64,000 bases of DNA from Pseudomonadota bacterium (lineage in GTDB: Bacteria > Pseudomonadota > Gammaproteobacteria > Steroidobacterales > Steroidobacteraceae). The notes beneath the pieces are model-generated. The model saw only the letters and a list, made by a program, of their open reading frames with translations, was not told where the DNA came from and searched no databases. Location: assembly GCA_021808195.1 (NCBI GenBank), contig JAKBCE010000008.1, positions 70,538 to 134,537 of the forward strand, in the 5' to 3' direction. This document shows, one piece after another, positions 17,582 to 27,181 of this stretch. The stretch's first letter is position 1; every line of letters begins with the position of its first letter. The translations under genes and the position numbers were made by a program.

Positions 17582-17597
17582 CTGTCTATAAATACAG
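17582..17597. promoter_or_regulatory. LexA-like SOS box without an obvious SOS gene
   Basis: CTGTCTATAAATACAG: perfect CTGT and ACAG half-sites separated by eight bases, matching the gammaproteobacterial LexA consensus CTGT-N8-ACAG, with an AT-rich centre that could double as a -10 region. It lies 207 bases upstream of the methyltransferase start and far from any recombination or mutagenesis gene. Whether it is functional cannot be told from sequence alone. Confidence 0.45.
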
Positions 17598-17954
17598 TCC
17601 ACAGGCCGCTGCGCAAAGATTCGCTCACCGCGGCGGCCGCTGTCGCAACGCGCATTCGTACACAGAGTGCATCCACTGCGCACGCGCTTGCCGCCCCTGA
17701 CACCACACGGCCGAGTCACCCCAGTCCGTACGCGAGGTCAGAATCGCGACCTCTGCACTCGCTCGAAGCAAATCGAGCGTGATGAATCGCCAAGTGGTTC
17801 ACGCTTGGTTCAGCGCCGCAATGCGACACTGTCTCTCGCACCGGTGCTGAGAGCAGCTCCCGGACGGCGCAGAATCGTTCCCCCCCGTGCGCCACGCTTT
17901 AGGACGGGTCCAGGATTTGAGCTGCCTCGCCCGGTGCGTTCCCTCCCCAAACGA

Positions 17955-17985
17955 AAACGGGGTTCGCCAGCGGCGAACCCCGTTT
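17955..17985 (-). terminator. Intrinsic terminator of the lipoprotein gene
   Basis: A perfect 14-bp stem (AAACGGGGTTCGCC / GGCGAACCCCGTTT) with a three-base loop, 26 bases after the stop of the lipoprotein gene. On the minus strand it is followed by TCGTTTGG directly after the TTT of the stem. A strong factor-independent terminator. Confidence 0.8.
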
Positions 17986-18011
17986 GCTCCATCGAGCATT
18001 TGCGCGTGGCG

Positions 18012-18716
18012 TTACTCGCCGGATGCCTGCGGCGCGAAGGTGACCTGCGTCGTCCAGGTCGGCATCTGGGCCGAATCGGTCGTAATCACCAGATTCGCGT
18101 GGGCCGAGCGATCGCGGGTGGCGAGCTCGACGGCAGTCGGCGTATCACACGCTGCTGCGATCGGGAACGTGCTCACGATGTGAATCGCCTTGGCGGAGGC
18201 CACATCCGCAGCGCTCGTGCTCGAGGGCTCGATCTTCGCACCGGTGATGTTCGTGTTCTGCGCGGTGGCAAACACGTAATTCACTGCGCCCTGCCACTCG
18301 CCCTTCTTCGGCGCCCCGGAGGTGCTGATGATCGCCTCCTTGGTGAGCGGACCCTGGTCGAGCTTGATATCGAGGGGCTGAGCGGGGAAGAGCTTCTGAC
18401 GGGTCGCCATGCCCTGCACGCGCCAGATCGCCAGAAACTGCACCGGGAAGCTGCTCTTGCAGCGCACCGGGTACATCGTGCGCCACACGGTACCGCTCGC
18501 ATCGGACTGCAGCGGAACCTTCTTGCCGCCACCGACCTGGAACAGATACAGCGGCGGGCTCACCAGGGCGCCCGACTTCACCGTCGCCGAGATCGGGTAC
18601 ATCCCGATGTCCGGATTGGCCTTGAACTGCGCAGGCGTCTGGTTTTGAACCTGCACCCCGCAGCCAGCCAGCGCCAGCGCCGCAACTCCTATCGAATACC
18701 GCAATGCCTGCCGCAT
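18012..18716 (-). CDS. Predicted lipoprotein of unknown function
   Basis: 234 residues. The signal peptide MRQALRYSIGVAALALAGCG ends in the lipobox LAGC (Cys about residue 19), so the mature protein should be lipid-anchored, probably in the outer membrane. The mature part has no motif I recognise. It is rich in Thr, Ser and Ala, and predicted strands dominate (NPDIGMYPISATVKSGALVS and TMYPVRCKSSFPVQFLAIWR). Two further cysteines could pair. The ATG at 18716 is preceded by GGAAGGGGG. It is monocistronic, with its own terminator downstream and the terminator of the upstream gene before it. Confidence 0.75.
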   Translation of the reverse strand: MRQALRYSIGVAALALAGCGVQVQNQTPAQFKANPDIGMYPISATVKSGALVSPPLYLFQVGGGKKVPLQSDASGTVWRTMYPVRCKSSFPVQFLAIWRVQGMATRQKLFPAQPLDIKLDQGPLTKEAIISTSGAPKKGEWQGAVNYVFATAQNTNITGAKIEPSSTSAADVASAKAIHIVSTFPIAAACDTPTAVELATRDRSAHANLVITTDSAQMPTWTTQVTFAPQASGE

Positions 18717-18841
18717 GTCGCCCCCTTCCGAGAAGCAATTCGTGTGAACGGAAACTGACCCATGGAAGCGGCGAAGTGTCGCAATTAATTGTGACGGTGA
18801 CAAGCGTCGCGAGCGCAACCGGTACCGAGGCCACAAACAAA

Positions 18842-18878
18842 AGGCCGGGTCCCGCACCAATCGCGGGATACCCGGCCT
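18842..18878 (-). terminator. Intrinsic terminator of the Myb/SANT-like gene
   Basis: On the minus strand AGGCCGGGT-AT-CCCGC pairs with GCGGG-ACCCGGCCT (14 bp with a two-base bulge) and is followed by TTTTGTTTG. It begins 17 bases after the stop of the small gene. A good rho-independent terminator. Confidence 0.82.
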
Positions 18879-18895
18879 CGGCGCGACTCTGGAGC

Positions 18896-19099
18896 TTACT
18901 TCTTCTTGCGCGCGCCGGCCCGTTTGGCGGCACGGAAGGAGATTCCAGCGCGCATGGCTTTCTGCTGCACCGCGGCCGGGGTACGCCCGAGCTTCTTCGC
19001 GACCTCGGTCGTCGGGGTGCCAGCCTTCGCGAGCGCCTTCAAGGTCTTCAGCTCACTGGCGCTCCAGGACGCGCCGTCGTTCGGGGGACGTTTCGCCAT
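18896..19099 (-). CDS. Small SANT/Myb-like DNA-binding protein
   Basis: 67 residues: a core WSASELKTLKALAKAGTPTT / EVAKKLGRTPAAVQQKAMRA with a basic tail of Arg/Lys/Ala ending RKKK. The spacing of the tryptophan and the helix-turn-helix LGRTPAAVQQKA resembles Myb/SANT-like domains of small proteobacterial regulators. The ATG at 19099 has GGAG six bases upstream; an ATG one codon earlier is too close to that site. A dedicated strong terminator follows, so the gene is monocistronic. It could be a nucleoid-associated or regulatory protein; the target is unknown. Confidence 0.75.
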   Translation of the reverse strand: MAKRPPNDGASWSASELKTLKALAKAGTPTTEVAKKLGRTPAAVQQKAMRAGISFRAAKRAGARKKK

Positions 19100-19236
19100 C
19101 ATAGACTCCAAAAAAACACCCAACTACAGGGTTTCGGGGCGGATCATACACGTATTTTTGCGCCCGTCCAACTTCTTTCATTTGATATGTTGTAGTCAGT
19201 CCGCTTTGACGGGCAGCGGATGTTGCAGGTCAGATT

Positions 19237-19286
19237 CGCGCCGCGGCGCGTTGGCGACCGTTCTCGCTGCAGCGAGAACGGTCGCC
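19237..19286 (-). terminator. ahcY: Large palindromic hairpins after ahcY
   Basis: A perfect 34-base palindrome at 19253-19286 (17-bp stem, GGCGACCGTTCTCGCTG and its complement) begins seven bases after the ahcY stop. A second perfect 14-base palindrome of only G and C (19237-19250) follows. Neither is followed by a T run on the minus strand, so this is not a textbook intrinsic terminator. It may stabilise the 3' end or stop transcription in another way. Confidence 0.5.
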
Positions 19287-19293
19287 GCCGCTG

Positions 19294-20715
<1,422 letters not shown>

Positions 20716-20727
20716 GGTTGATTGCTC

Positions 20728-20741
20728 CAATGGTTTCATTG
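20728..20741 (-). promoter_or_regulatory. ahcY: Hairpin abutting the ahcY ribosome-binding site
   Basis: CAATG-AAAC-CATTG forms a 5-bp stem whose last G is the first G of the GGAG ribosome-binding site. It sits between the SAH riboswitch aptamer and the start codon and could be part of the expression platform. The stem is weak, so this is tentative. Confidence 0.3.
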
Positions 20742-20765
20742 AGCGCCGTGTACACAACGACTGCA

Positions 20766-20831
20766 CTTTCCGAGCCTGGCAGGTGGCGGGTACGGATGAC
20801 CCTCCGGCCTGTCGCAACGCTCCTCGGAAAG
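20766..20831 (-). ncRNA. S-adenosylhomocysteine (SAH) riboswitch
   Basis: On the minus strand a terminal stem CTTTCCGAG / CTCGGAAAG encloses the conserved core CCGAGGAGCGTTGCGACAGG and, on the 3' side, CCTGCCAGGCTCGG, with a variable GC-rich hairpin between. These are the conserved blocks of the SAH riboswitch class that precedes ahcY in many beta- and gammaproteobacteria. It lies 50 bases before the ahcY start. The known class switches expression on when SAH binds. I identified it from the consensus and the base pairing; no covariance search was run. Confidence 0.92.
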
Positions 20832-20874
20832 CGCCGCGCCACCGCACTGCGCGGTGACGAAACGAGTGCCGCAG

Positions 20875-20902
20875 GCGCGGCGCCCCAAGGGAGGCGCCGC
20901 GC
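20875..20902 (-). terminator. metK: Hairpin just after metK
   Basis: A perfect 10-bp stem, GCGCGGCGCC / GGCGCCGCGC, with an 8-base loop starts 11 bases after the metK stop. Only a weak T stretch (CTCGTTTCG) follows some ten bases later, so termination may be partial. It separates metK from the riboswitch-controlled ahcY unit. Confidence 0.45.
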
Positions 20903-20913
20903 GACGGCGTGGA

Positions 20914-22086
20914 TCAGGCGGCCTTGACCGACTTCGCGTCGGTAGCGAGAGCCTCGGCCCGGTCGGTGCGCTCCCAGCTGAACTCCGGCTCGGTTCGCCC
21001 GAAATGCCCATAGGCGGCGGTCTTCTGGTAAATCGGACGCGCCAGGTCGAGCATCTGCCGGATCCCGTACGGGGTCAGATCGAAGTGCTTGCGCACCAGG
21101 CGGGTGAGTTGCTCGCCCGAGAGGCGGCTGGTGCCGAAGGTCTCGACCATGATCGAGGTCGGCTCGGCCACGCCGATGGCATAAGAGACTTGCACTTCGC
21201 AGCGCGCGGCAAGGCCCGCCGCCACGACGTTCTTGGCCACGTAGCGCGCCGCATAGGCGGCCGAGCGGTCCACCTTGGAGGGATCCTTGCCGGAAAATGC
21301 GCCGCCGCCATGGCGGGCATAGCCGCCGTACGTATCGACGATGATCTTGCGGCCCGTCAGGCCGCAATCGCCAACCGGACCGCCGATGACGAACCGGCCG
21401 GTCGGATTGATGTGGAAGCGGGTGTTTTTGTCGATCCACTCGGTCGGCAGCACCGGCTTGAGGATCTCCTCCATCACCGCCTCACGCAACGTTTCGGTGG
21501 CGATCTCCGGACTGTGCTGCGTTGAGAGCACCACCGCCTCGAGCCCAACCGGCTTGTCGTCCTCGTAACGCAGGGTGACCTGACTTTTCGCATCCGGGCG
21601 CAGCCAGGGCAACCGCCCGGACTTGCGCACCTCCGCCTGACGTTTCACCAGGCGGTGCGCGAGCGTAATCGGCGCCGGCATGAGCACATCGGTCTCGTTG
21701 GTGGCATAGCCGAACATCATGCCCTGATCGCCCGCGCCCTGCGCCCGTTCATCGCCACGGTCGACACCCTGGGCGATGTCGGGCGATTGCTTGCCGATGA
21801 TATTGAGCACACCGCAGCTCGCACCGTCGAAGCCCATTTCGGAGGTGTTGTAGCCAATGTCGAGCACCGTCTTGCGGACCAGCGCCTCGACATCGACCCA
21901 GGCGTTCGTGGTCACCTCGCCCGCCACGATCACGACGCCGGTCTTGACCAGCGTCTCGCACGCCACCCGTCCGCGCGGATCCTCCGCCAGAATGGCATCG
22001 AGCACCGCGTCGGAGATCTGATCGGATACCTTGTCTGGATGGCCTTCAGATACGGACTCGGACGTAAAGAGATAGCGGTTGCTCAT
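20914..22086 (-). CDS. metK: S-adenosylmethionine synthetase
   Basis: 390 residues. It makes SAM from methionine and ATP. Motifs: the N-terminal [33 protein letters not shown] near 120, and the phosphate-binding [20 protein letters not shown] near 260. The start ATG overlaps the stop of the upstream adenosine kinase gene (ATGA), so the two are translationally coupled. A GC hairpin follows the stop, then the SAH riboswitch and ahcY. The three genes supply SAM, remove SAH and clear adenosine, a full set for methyl-cycle turnover apart from methionine synthase. Confidence 0.98.
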   Translation of the reverse strand: MSNRYLFTSESVSEGHPDKVSDQISDAVLDAILAEDPRGRVACETLVKTGVVIVAGEVTTNAWVDVEALVRKTVLDIGYNTSEMGFDGASCGVLNIIGKQSPDIAQGVDRGDERAQGAGDQGMMFGYATNETDVLMPAPITLAHRLVKRQAEVRKSGRLPWLRPDAKSQVTLRYEDDKPVGLEAVVLSTQHSPEIATETLREAVMEEILKPVLPTEWIDKNTRFHINPTGRFVIGGPVGDCGLTGRKIIVDTYGGYARHGGGAFSGKDPSKVDRSAAYAARYVAKNVVAAGLAARCEVQVSYAIGVAEPTSIMVETFGTSRLSGEQLTRLVRKHFDLTPYGIRQMLDLARPIYQKTAAYGHFGRTEPEFSWERTDRAEALATDAKSVKAA

Positions 22087-23138
22087 CAGAGGGTTCCCAT
22101 GGACAGTTGAGGGTGGGATGGATGGGACGTCGGCTCCAGGCCGAATGCGGCGCGTGCAGATGCTGCGCCGAAGCTCTCGCTCATGCGCTCAGCGAGCGCC
22201 GCACGGGTGAGCCGATGGTTCTGCGTGCCGCGTGATTCAATTTTGACCGCGCCCATGACCGCAGCGACCCGTCCGGTCGTCTCCCAGTCGAGCCCGTGCA
22301 GCAGCCCGTGCAGCAGCCCCGCCCGGTACGCGTCCCCGCAGCCGGTCGGATCGACTACGGCGCGCGTCTTGGCGCACGGGATGTCGACACGTCCATCGCG
22401 AGTGTAAATGCTCGAGCCCTGCGCGCCGCGCGTGACGATGAGTGCCGCGACACGCGCGCTCACCTCCCGCTCGCTCCAGCCGGTCTTCTGCTGCAGCAGC
22501 CGCCATTCGTAATCGTTGACCGCGACCCAGTTCGCCTGCGTGATGAAGCGCGCGAGCTCCTCGCCGCTGAACATCGGCAACCCCTGGCCGGGGTCGAACA
22601 GAAACGGGATGCCGGCTGCGGCGAATTGCGCCGCATGCTCGATCATGCCCGCACGCCCATCCGGCGCGACGATACCCATGGCGACATCGCGCGCTTCGCT
22701 CACCTCATTGAGGTGCGCATGCTGCATAGCGCCGGGGTGAAAGGCGGTGATCTGATTGTCATCGAGATCGGTGGTGATGAACGCCTGCGCGGTCAGCTCG
22801 TCCTCGACGATCCGCAGGTGCTCGAGCGGGATGCCGGCCTGCACGAGCCAGTCACGATACGGACCGAAATCACGTCCGACCGTGGCCATCGGCGCCCCGA
22901 CATCGCCCAGCAGGCGCATGTTGTAGGCGATATTGCCGGCGCAGCCACCGAACTCCCGGCGCAACTGAGGCACCAGGAAGGAGACATTCAGGATATGGAT
23001 CTGTTCGGGCAGAATGTGGTCGCGGAAGCGGCCTTCGAACCGCATGATGGAATCGAACGCCATCGAACCGCAAATCAACGCCTTGTGGGTGCTCTCACCC
23101 TGGCGTGACACCCCGCCCGCCGGGGAATTGTGTGTCAT
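22086..23138 (-). CDS. Adenosine kinase (PfkB/ribokinase family)
   Basis: 350 residues of the PfkB fold. N-terminal [19 protein letters not shown], the [15 protein letters not shown] nucleoside-binding segment near 63-77, and the C-terminal signature [20 protein letters not shown] with the catalytic Asp in GCGD. The family phosphorylates ribose-type substrates. Coupling with metK and proximity to ahcY indicate adenosine, the by-product of SAH hydrolysis. A 12-base direct duplication (22292-22315) encodes the repeated LLHG near the active site. The start at 23138 lacks a clear ribosome-binding site; an in-frame GTG ten codons later is an alternative. Confidence 0.85.
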   Translation of the reverse strand: MTHNSPAGGVSRQGESTHKALICGSMAFDSIMRFEGRFRDHILPEQIHILNVSFLVPQLRREFGGCAGNIAYNMRLLGDVGAPMATVGRDFGPYRDWLVQAGIPLEHLRIVEDELTAQAFITTDLDDNQITAFHPGAMQHAHLNEVSEARDVAMGIVAPDGRAGMIEHAAQFAAAGIPFLFDPGQGLPMFSGEELARFITQANWVAVNDYEWRLLQQKTGWSEREVSARVAALIVTRGAQGSSIYTRDGRVDIPCAKTRAVVDPTGCGDAYRAGLLHGLLHGLDWETTGRVAAVMGAVKIESRGTQNHRLTRAALAERMSESFGAASARAAFGLEPTSHPSHPQLSMGTL

Positions 23139-23209
23139 GCCGAGTCATTTCAACCAGTTCAGCGTGTCATTCTAACCGAAACTGCCTGCCGACACCAGGG
23201 CGGCACCGT

Positions 23210-23443
23210 TCACGCACCGCCCGCGCGCTCGGCGGCAAGCGTCTGCACGGCCTGTCGGGCGAGATCGCTCAACCCGGCGCCAGCGTTTTCCTCAAGATGC
23301 GCGATGATCTGACGGCGCATGCGCGGCTCCCAGAAGCGGTGCAGATGCTCCGCGACATCGTGCGCCGCCTGGTCGGGCGGCGACTCGCTCGCAAAGAACA
23401 CACTGATCTCGTTGGCCATAGTCACCAGCCGCTCGATGTTCAT
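23210..23443 (-). CDS. fdsD: Formate dehydrogenase delta subunit
   Basis: 77 residues: MNIERLVTMANEISVFFASE, then AEHLHRFWEPRMRRQIIAHL, then an alanine-rich tail. This matches the small FdsD family found at the end of operons for soluble NAD-dependent molybdenum formate dehydrogenases, where it is thought to aid maturation or stability of the complex. The ATG overlaps the fdhD stop (ATGA). It is the last gene of the fds operon; adenosine kinase follows 71 bases later on the same strand. Confidence 0.9.
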   Translation of the reverse strand: MNIERLVTMANEISVFFASESPPDQAAHDVAEHLHRFWEPRMRRQIIAHLEENAGAGLSDLARQAVQTLAAERAGGA

Positions 23444-24282
23444 GACAGTCGGTTCTCTCCGCAATCATCCAACAGACGATGGGGATGCGCATAGACGACA
23501 TGTTGCCGCTCACGCGCAAACGCTACCAGCGTAACGCCGGCCTCGCGCGCCAGACGTACCGCGAGTGCCGTAGGGGCCGAAAGCGCCACGATGAACGCGA
23601 TGCCCACCGCAGCGCTCTTCTGCACCATCTCGAAACTGGCCCGGCTCGTGAGCAGCACGAAACCGTCCGTCAGGTCCGCCCCCGCACGCACACGCGCCCC
23701 GATCAGCTTATCGAGCGCATTGTGCCGCCCGACGTCCTCGCGCACCGTTTCGATGCCTCGCCCCGGACGCACCCAGGCTGCCGCATGCACGCTGCCGGTC
23801 AGCGCGTTGAGCGGCTGGCGATCACCCAGGGCGACGATGGCGGCGTGCAGTTCGGCACTGCGCACCGTCGGCCCGGCGCCGACCGGTTTGATCTGCCGCA
23901 CGGCCTGCTCGGGGGTCTCCACCCCGCACAATCCGCAGCCGGTGCGCCCCGTGAGCCGCCGGCGTCGCTCGAGCAGCGCGGTGAAGCGCTCCCAGGCCAC
24001 ACTCACCCGCGCTTCGGCCGATTCGGCTCCGTAGTGCACCTCGACGCCGCGGATCTCGGCGGGCTGCTCCACCAGACCTTCACTCAGCGTGAACCCGACG
24101 GCGAAGTCCTCCAGATCGGCCGGCGTTGCGAGCATGACCCCGTGCGGCACGTCTTCATAAACGAGCGACACGGGGACCTCCTCGGCAACCCGATCGAAGG
24201 CATGCCCAGATGCCCCCGGCCGCCAGCGCTCGACCTCGAGCTCCGCGACCAAGGGCGTCGGACCTGCGGGCAGCTCAGGCAT
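23440..24282 (-). CDS. fdhD: Formate dehydrogenase accessory sulfurtransferase FdhD
   Basis: 280 residues. FdhD passes sulfur from the IscS cysteine desulfurase to the molybdenum cofactor, which is essential for formate dehydrogenase activity. The catalytic loop is GRTGCGLCGVETPEQ (about 113-127) with the CxxC cysteines. The N-terminal part has VPVSLVYEDVPHGVMLATPA and DFAVGFTLSEGLV, and the C-terminal part EDVGRHNALDKLIG, all family hallmarks. Its start overlaps the end of fdsA by eight bases, and it overlaps fdsD downstream. In related operons this gene is called fdsC. Confidence 0.95.
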   Translation of the reverse strand: MPELPAGPTPLVAELEVERWRPGASGHAFDRVAEEVPVSLVYEDVPHGVMLATPADLEDFAVGFTLSEGLVEQPAEIRGVEVHYGAESAEARVSVAWERFTALLERRRRLTGRTGCGLCGVETPEQAVRQIKPVGAGPTVRSAELHAAIVALGDRQPLNALTGSVHAAAWVRPGRGIETVREDVGRHNALDKLIGARVRAGADLTDGFVLLTSRASFEMVQKSAAVGIAFIVALSAPTALAVRLAREAGVTLVAFARERQHVVYAHPHRLLDDCGENRLS

Positions 24283-27121
24283 GCGCCGGATCGTGCGTCC
24301 GCCCGGCGTAGTGCGCCTGCGCGGTACGCGTGCGCCAGGCCTCGGCCTGGCTGATGCGTACCACCTGCACCGCCGTCACCTTGTACTCCGGGCAATTGGT
24401 GGCCCAGTCCGAGTTCTCGGTTGTCACGACGTTCGCCTGCGTCTGCGGGAAATGGAACGTCGTATACACCACCCCGGGTGCAATCCGCTCACTCACCCGC
24501 GCCCGCAGCACCGTCTCGCCGGCACGACTCGTGAGCCCCACCCAATCGCCATCGGCGATGCCGCGCGTCTCGGCATCGTGCGGATGGATCTCGAGCACAT
24601 CCTCGGCGTGCCAGACCACGTTGTCGGTACGGCGGGTCTGCGCTCCGACGTTGTACTGGGAGAGAATCCGTCCGGTGGTGAGGATCAGCGGGAAGCGACT
24701 GTTGACCCGTTCGCTGCTCGCAACATACTCGGTCGTATAGAACCGCCCCTTGCCGCGCACGAACTCCCCGACGTGCATGGTCGGGGTGCCCTCGGGTGCT
24801 GCCTCGTTGCACGGCCATTGGATGCTGCCCAGCTGGTCGATCTTCTCGAACGAAACGCCCTCGAATGTCGGCGTCAGACGTGCAATCTCATCCATGATCT
24901 CGGCGGGATGACGGTAGTTCATCGGATAACCGAGTGCGTTCGAGAGCAGCATGGTCACCTCCCAGTCGGCGTAGCCGGCGCGCGGCGGCATGACCTTGCG
25001 GACCCGTGAGATGCGCCGCTCGGCATTGGTAAAGGTGCCATCCTTCTCCAGGAACGAGGAGCCGGGCAGGAACACGTGGGCGAACTGCGCCGTCTCATTC
25101 AGAAACAGATCCTGTACGATCACGCACTCCATGGCCGCGAGCGCACTCGTGACATGAGTCGTGTCGGGGTCGGATTGCACGATGTCCTCTCCCTGCACGT
25201 ACAGGCCGCGGAACGTGCCATCGAGTGCCGCCTCGAACATGTTGGGGATGCGCAGTCCCGGCTCCCCGGCGAGCGGCACGCCCCAGACATGCTCGAACAT
25301 CCCGCGCACCGCCGGATCGGACACGTGGCGGTAGCCGCTGAACTCATGCGGGAACGAGCCCATGTCGCACGAGCCCTGCACATTGTTCTGCCCGCGCAGC
25401 GGGTTGACGCCACAGCCGTCGCGCCCCAGATTGCCGGTGGCCATGGCAAGGTTGGCGAGTGCCATCACCGCCGTCGAACCCTGGCTGTGCTCGGTGACGC
25501 CAAGCCCGTAGTAGATCGCACCGTTGGCGGCGGTGGCATACAGCCGGGCGGCCCGGCGGACCTGCTCGGCCGGCACACCGGTCACCTCGGCAAGCACCTC
25601 GGGGGAGTTGCGCGGCTCGGCAACGAACTTCTTCCAGCGCTCGTACGACGGCGCCTCGCAGCGCTCGGCGACGAACTGCTCGCGGGCGAGGCCTTCGGTC
25701 ACCACCACGTGCGCAATCGCATTCAGTATCGCCACGTTGGTGCCGGGCCGCAGCTGCAGATGGAACTCCGCGGCGACGTGCGGGCTGCGCACCAAACTGA
25801 TGGCGCGCGGATCGATGACGATGAGCTTGGCGCCCTCGCGCAGCCGACGCTTCATCTGCGAGCCAAACACCGGATGGGCATCGGTCGGGTTGGCGCCGAT
25901 GACGAGCATGACATCCGCCTTGGCGACGGAGCTGAACGCCTGTGTGCCGGCTGACTCCCCGAGTGTGCTCTTCAGGCCGTACCCGGTCGGCGAATGGCAC
26001 ACGCGCGCGCAGGTATCGACGTTGTTGGTGCCAAAGGCGGCCCGCACCAGCTTTTGCACCAGGAAGGTCTCCTCGTTGGTGCATCGTGAGGAGGTGATCC
26101 CGCCCACCGCATCGCGGCCGTAGCGCTCCTGAATGCGACGGATCTCGCTCGCCGCATAGGCGATCGCCTCTTCCCAGGACACCTCACGCCACTCGTCACG
26201 GATGCTCTTGCGGATCATCGGCTTGAGCTGCCGGTCCGCGTGTGTGGCATAACCGTAGGCAAATCGCCCCTTGACGCACGCGTGGCCGGCATTGGCATGG
26301 CCATCGCGGTTCGGCACCATCCTGATCACCTCGGGCGCCGCGTCCGTACCACCGACCTCTGCAACAAGGTTGCAACCGACACCGCAATAGGCACAGGTCG
26401 TCGAGACGGCACGCGCACGCGGCAAGCCGCTCGCGAGCGACTTCTCGCTGAGTGCAGCAGTCGGGCAAGCCTCCACGCACGCTCCGCAGGAGACGCACTC
26501 GGAATCGAGGAACGGCTCATCCTCGCTGGCGGCGATCTTGGAGGCAAAGCCGCGGCCCTGTACGGTGAGCGCAAACGTACCTTGGGTCTCCTCGCAGGCG
26601 CGCACGCAGCGCGAGCAGACGATGCACAGCTGCGGGTCGAACTCGAAATACGGATTGCTGCGGTCGACCTCGAGCGGTCGATGCATCGCGCCGCGCTCGT
26701 AGGAGGTGTGGGTCACGCCGACCGCCTCGGCCATCGACTGCAGCTCGCAGTGCCCATTGGCGGCACAGCCCTCGCACTCGAGGGGATGGTCCGAGACGTA
26801 CAGGTCGATGACACCGCGGCGCAGCTGCTGCAGGTGCTCGGACTGCGTGCATACCTTCATTCCGGGCTCGACGAGGGTGGTGCACGAGGCCGGATAGCCC
26901 TTGCGCCCCTCGATCTGCACCAGACACAGCCGACACGAGCCGAACGCCTTCAGCGTGTCGGTCGCGCAAAGCTTCGGCACATCGACGCCGGCGAGTGCCG
27001 CGGCGCGCATGACCGAGGTGCCCGCCGGCACGCTGACCTCGCGGCCGTCGATATGCAAAGTGACCGGCTCGCCCGCCACCGGTGCCGCCGTACCATGATC
27101 GTGATAGTCGATTGCAAACAT
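24275..27121 (-). CDS. fdsA: NAD-dependent formate dehydrogenase alpha subunit (molybdopterin, Fe-S)
   Basis: 948 residues. Order of domains: a 2Fe-2S domain with KLCATDTLKAFGSCRLC (about 50-70), a NuoG-type His/Cys cluster site HPLECEGCAANGHCEL, two 4Fe-4S ferredoxin motifs CIVCSRCVRACEE and CVSCGACVEACP, then the bis-MGD catalytic domain starting STTCAYCGVGCNL. The active-site loop ARVCHSPTGYGL carries cysteine as molybdenum ligand, not selenocysteine. It oxidises formate to CO2 and passes electrons through FdsB/FdsG to NAD. ATG at 27121 with GGAGG eight bases upstream. It lies between fdsB and fdhD on the same strand. Confidence 0.96.
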   Translation of the reverse strand: MFAIDYHDHGTAAPVAGEPVTLHIDGREVSVPAGTSVMRAAALAGVDVPKLCATDTLKAFGSCRLCLVQIEGRKGYPASCTTLVEPGMKVCTQSEHLQQLRRGVIDLYVSDHPLECEGCAANGHCELQSMAEAVGVTHTSYERGAMHRPLEVDRSNPYFEFDPQLCIVCSRCVRACEETQGTFALTVQGRGFASKIAASEDEPFLDSECVSCGACVEACPTAALSEKSLASGLPRARAVSTTCAYCGVGCNLVAEVGGTDAAPEVIRMVPNRDGHANAGHACVKGRFAYGYATHADRQLKPMIRKSIRDEWREVSWEEAIAYAASEIRRIQERYGRDAVGGITSSRCTNEETFLVQKLVRAAFGTNNVDTCARVCHSPTGYGLKSTLGESAGTQAFSSVAKADVMLVIGANPTDAHPVFGSQMKRRLREGAKLIVIDPRAISLVRSPHVAAEFHLQLRPGTNVAILNAIAHVVVTEGLAREQFVAERCEAPSYERWKKFVAEPRNSPEVLAEVTGVPAEQVRRAARLYATAANGAIYYGLGVTEHSQGSTAVMALANLAMATGNLGRDGCGVNPLRGQNNVQGSCDMGSFPHEFSGYRHVSDPAVRGMFEHVWGVPLAGEPGLRIPNMFEAALDGTFRGLYVQGEDIVQSDPDTTHVTSALAAMECVIVQDLFLNETAQFAHVFLPGSSFLEKDGTFTNAERRISRVRKVMPPRAGYADWEVTMLLSNALGYPMNYRHPAEIMDEIARLTPTFEGVSFEKIDQLGSIQWPCNEAAPEGTPTMHVGEFVRGKGRFYTTEYVASSERVNSRFPLILTTGRILSQYNVGAQTRRTDNVVWHAEDVLEIHPHDAETRGIADGDWVGLTSRAGETVLRARVSERIAPGVVYTTFHFPQTQANVVTTENSDWATNCPEYKVTAVQVVRISQAEAWRTRTAQAHYAGRTHDPAHA

Positions 27122-27181
27122 CGTCAACGCCTCCGACGTCGGTTGCGGCGGCGCTCATCGCCCGCCGCAGCCGCTCGTCTA

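Larger units (their letters stand above)
17376..18011. other. Intergenic region of 636 bases
   Basis: No convincing gene is seen on either strand: the longest frames have arginine/proline-rich, family-less translations and no ribosome-binding sites. It contains a LexA-like box at 17582-17597, the promoter of the methyltransferase gene at its left edge, and the terminator of the lipoprotein gene at its right edge. The middle (about 17600-17950) holds nothing I can identify and could be a decayed gene or an unrecognised small RNA. Confidence 0.5.

Noticed and set aside
17376..18011. Search for a tRNA or other structured RNA in the long intergenic gap
   Set aside because: No T-loop consensus with matching acceptor stem and no CCA end was found; only the terminator hairpin is convincing.
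17667..18758. Plus-strand open frame of 363 codons across the intergenic region and opposite the lipoprotein gene
   Set aside because: It crosses an intrinsic terminator and is antisense to a gene with a clear signal peptide; the translation is Arg/Pro-rich without motifs.
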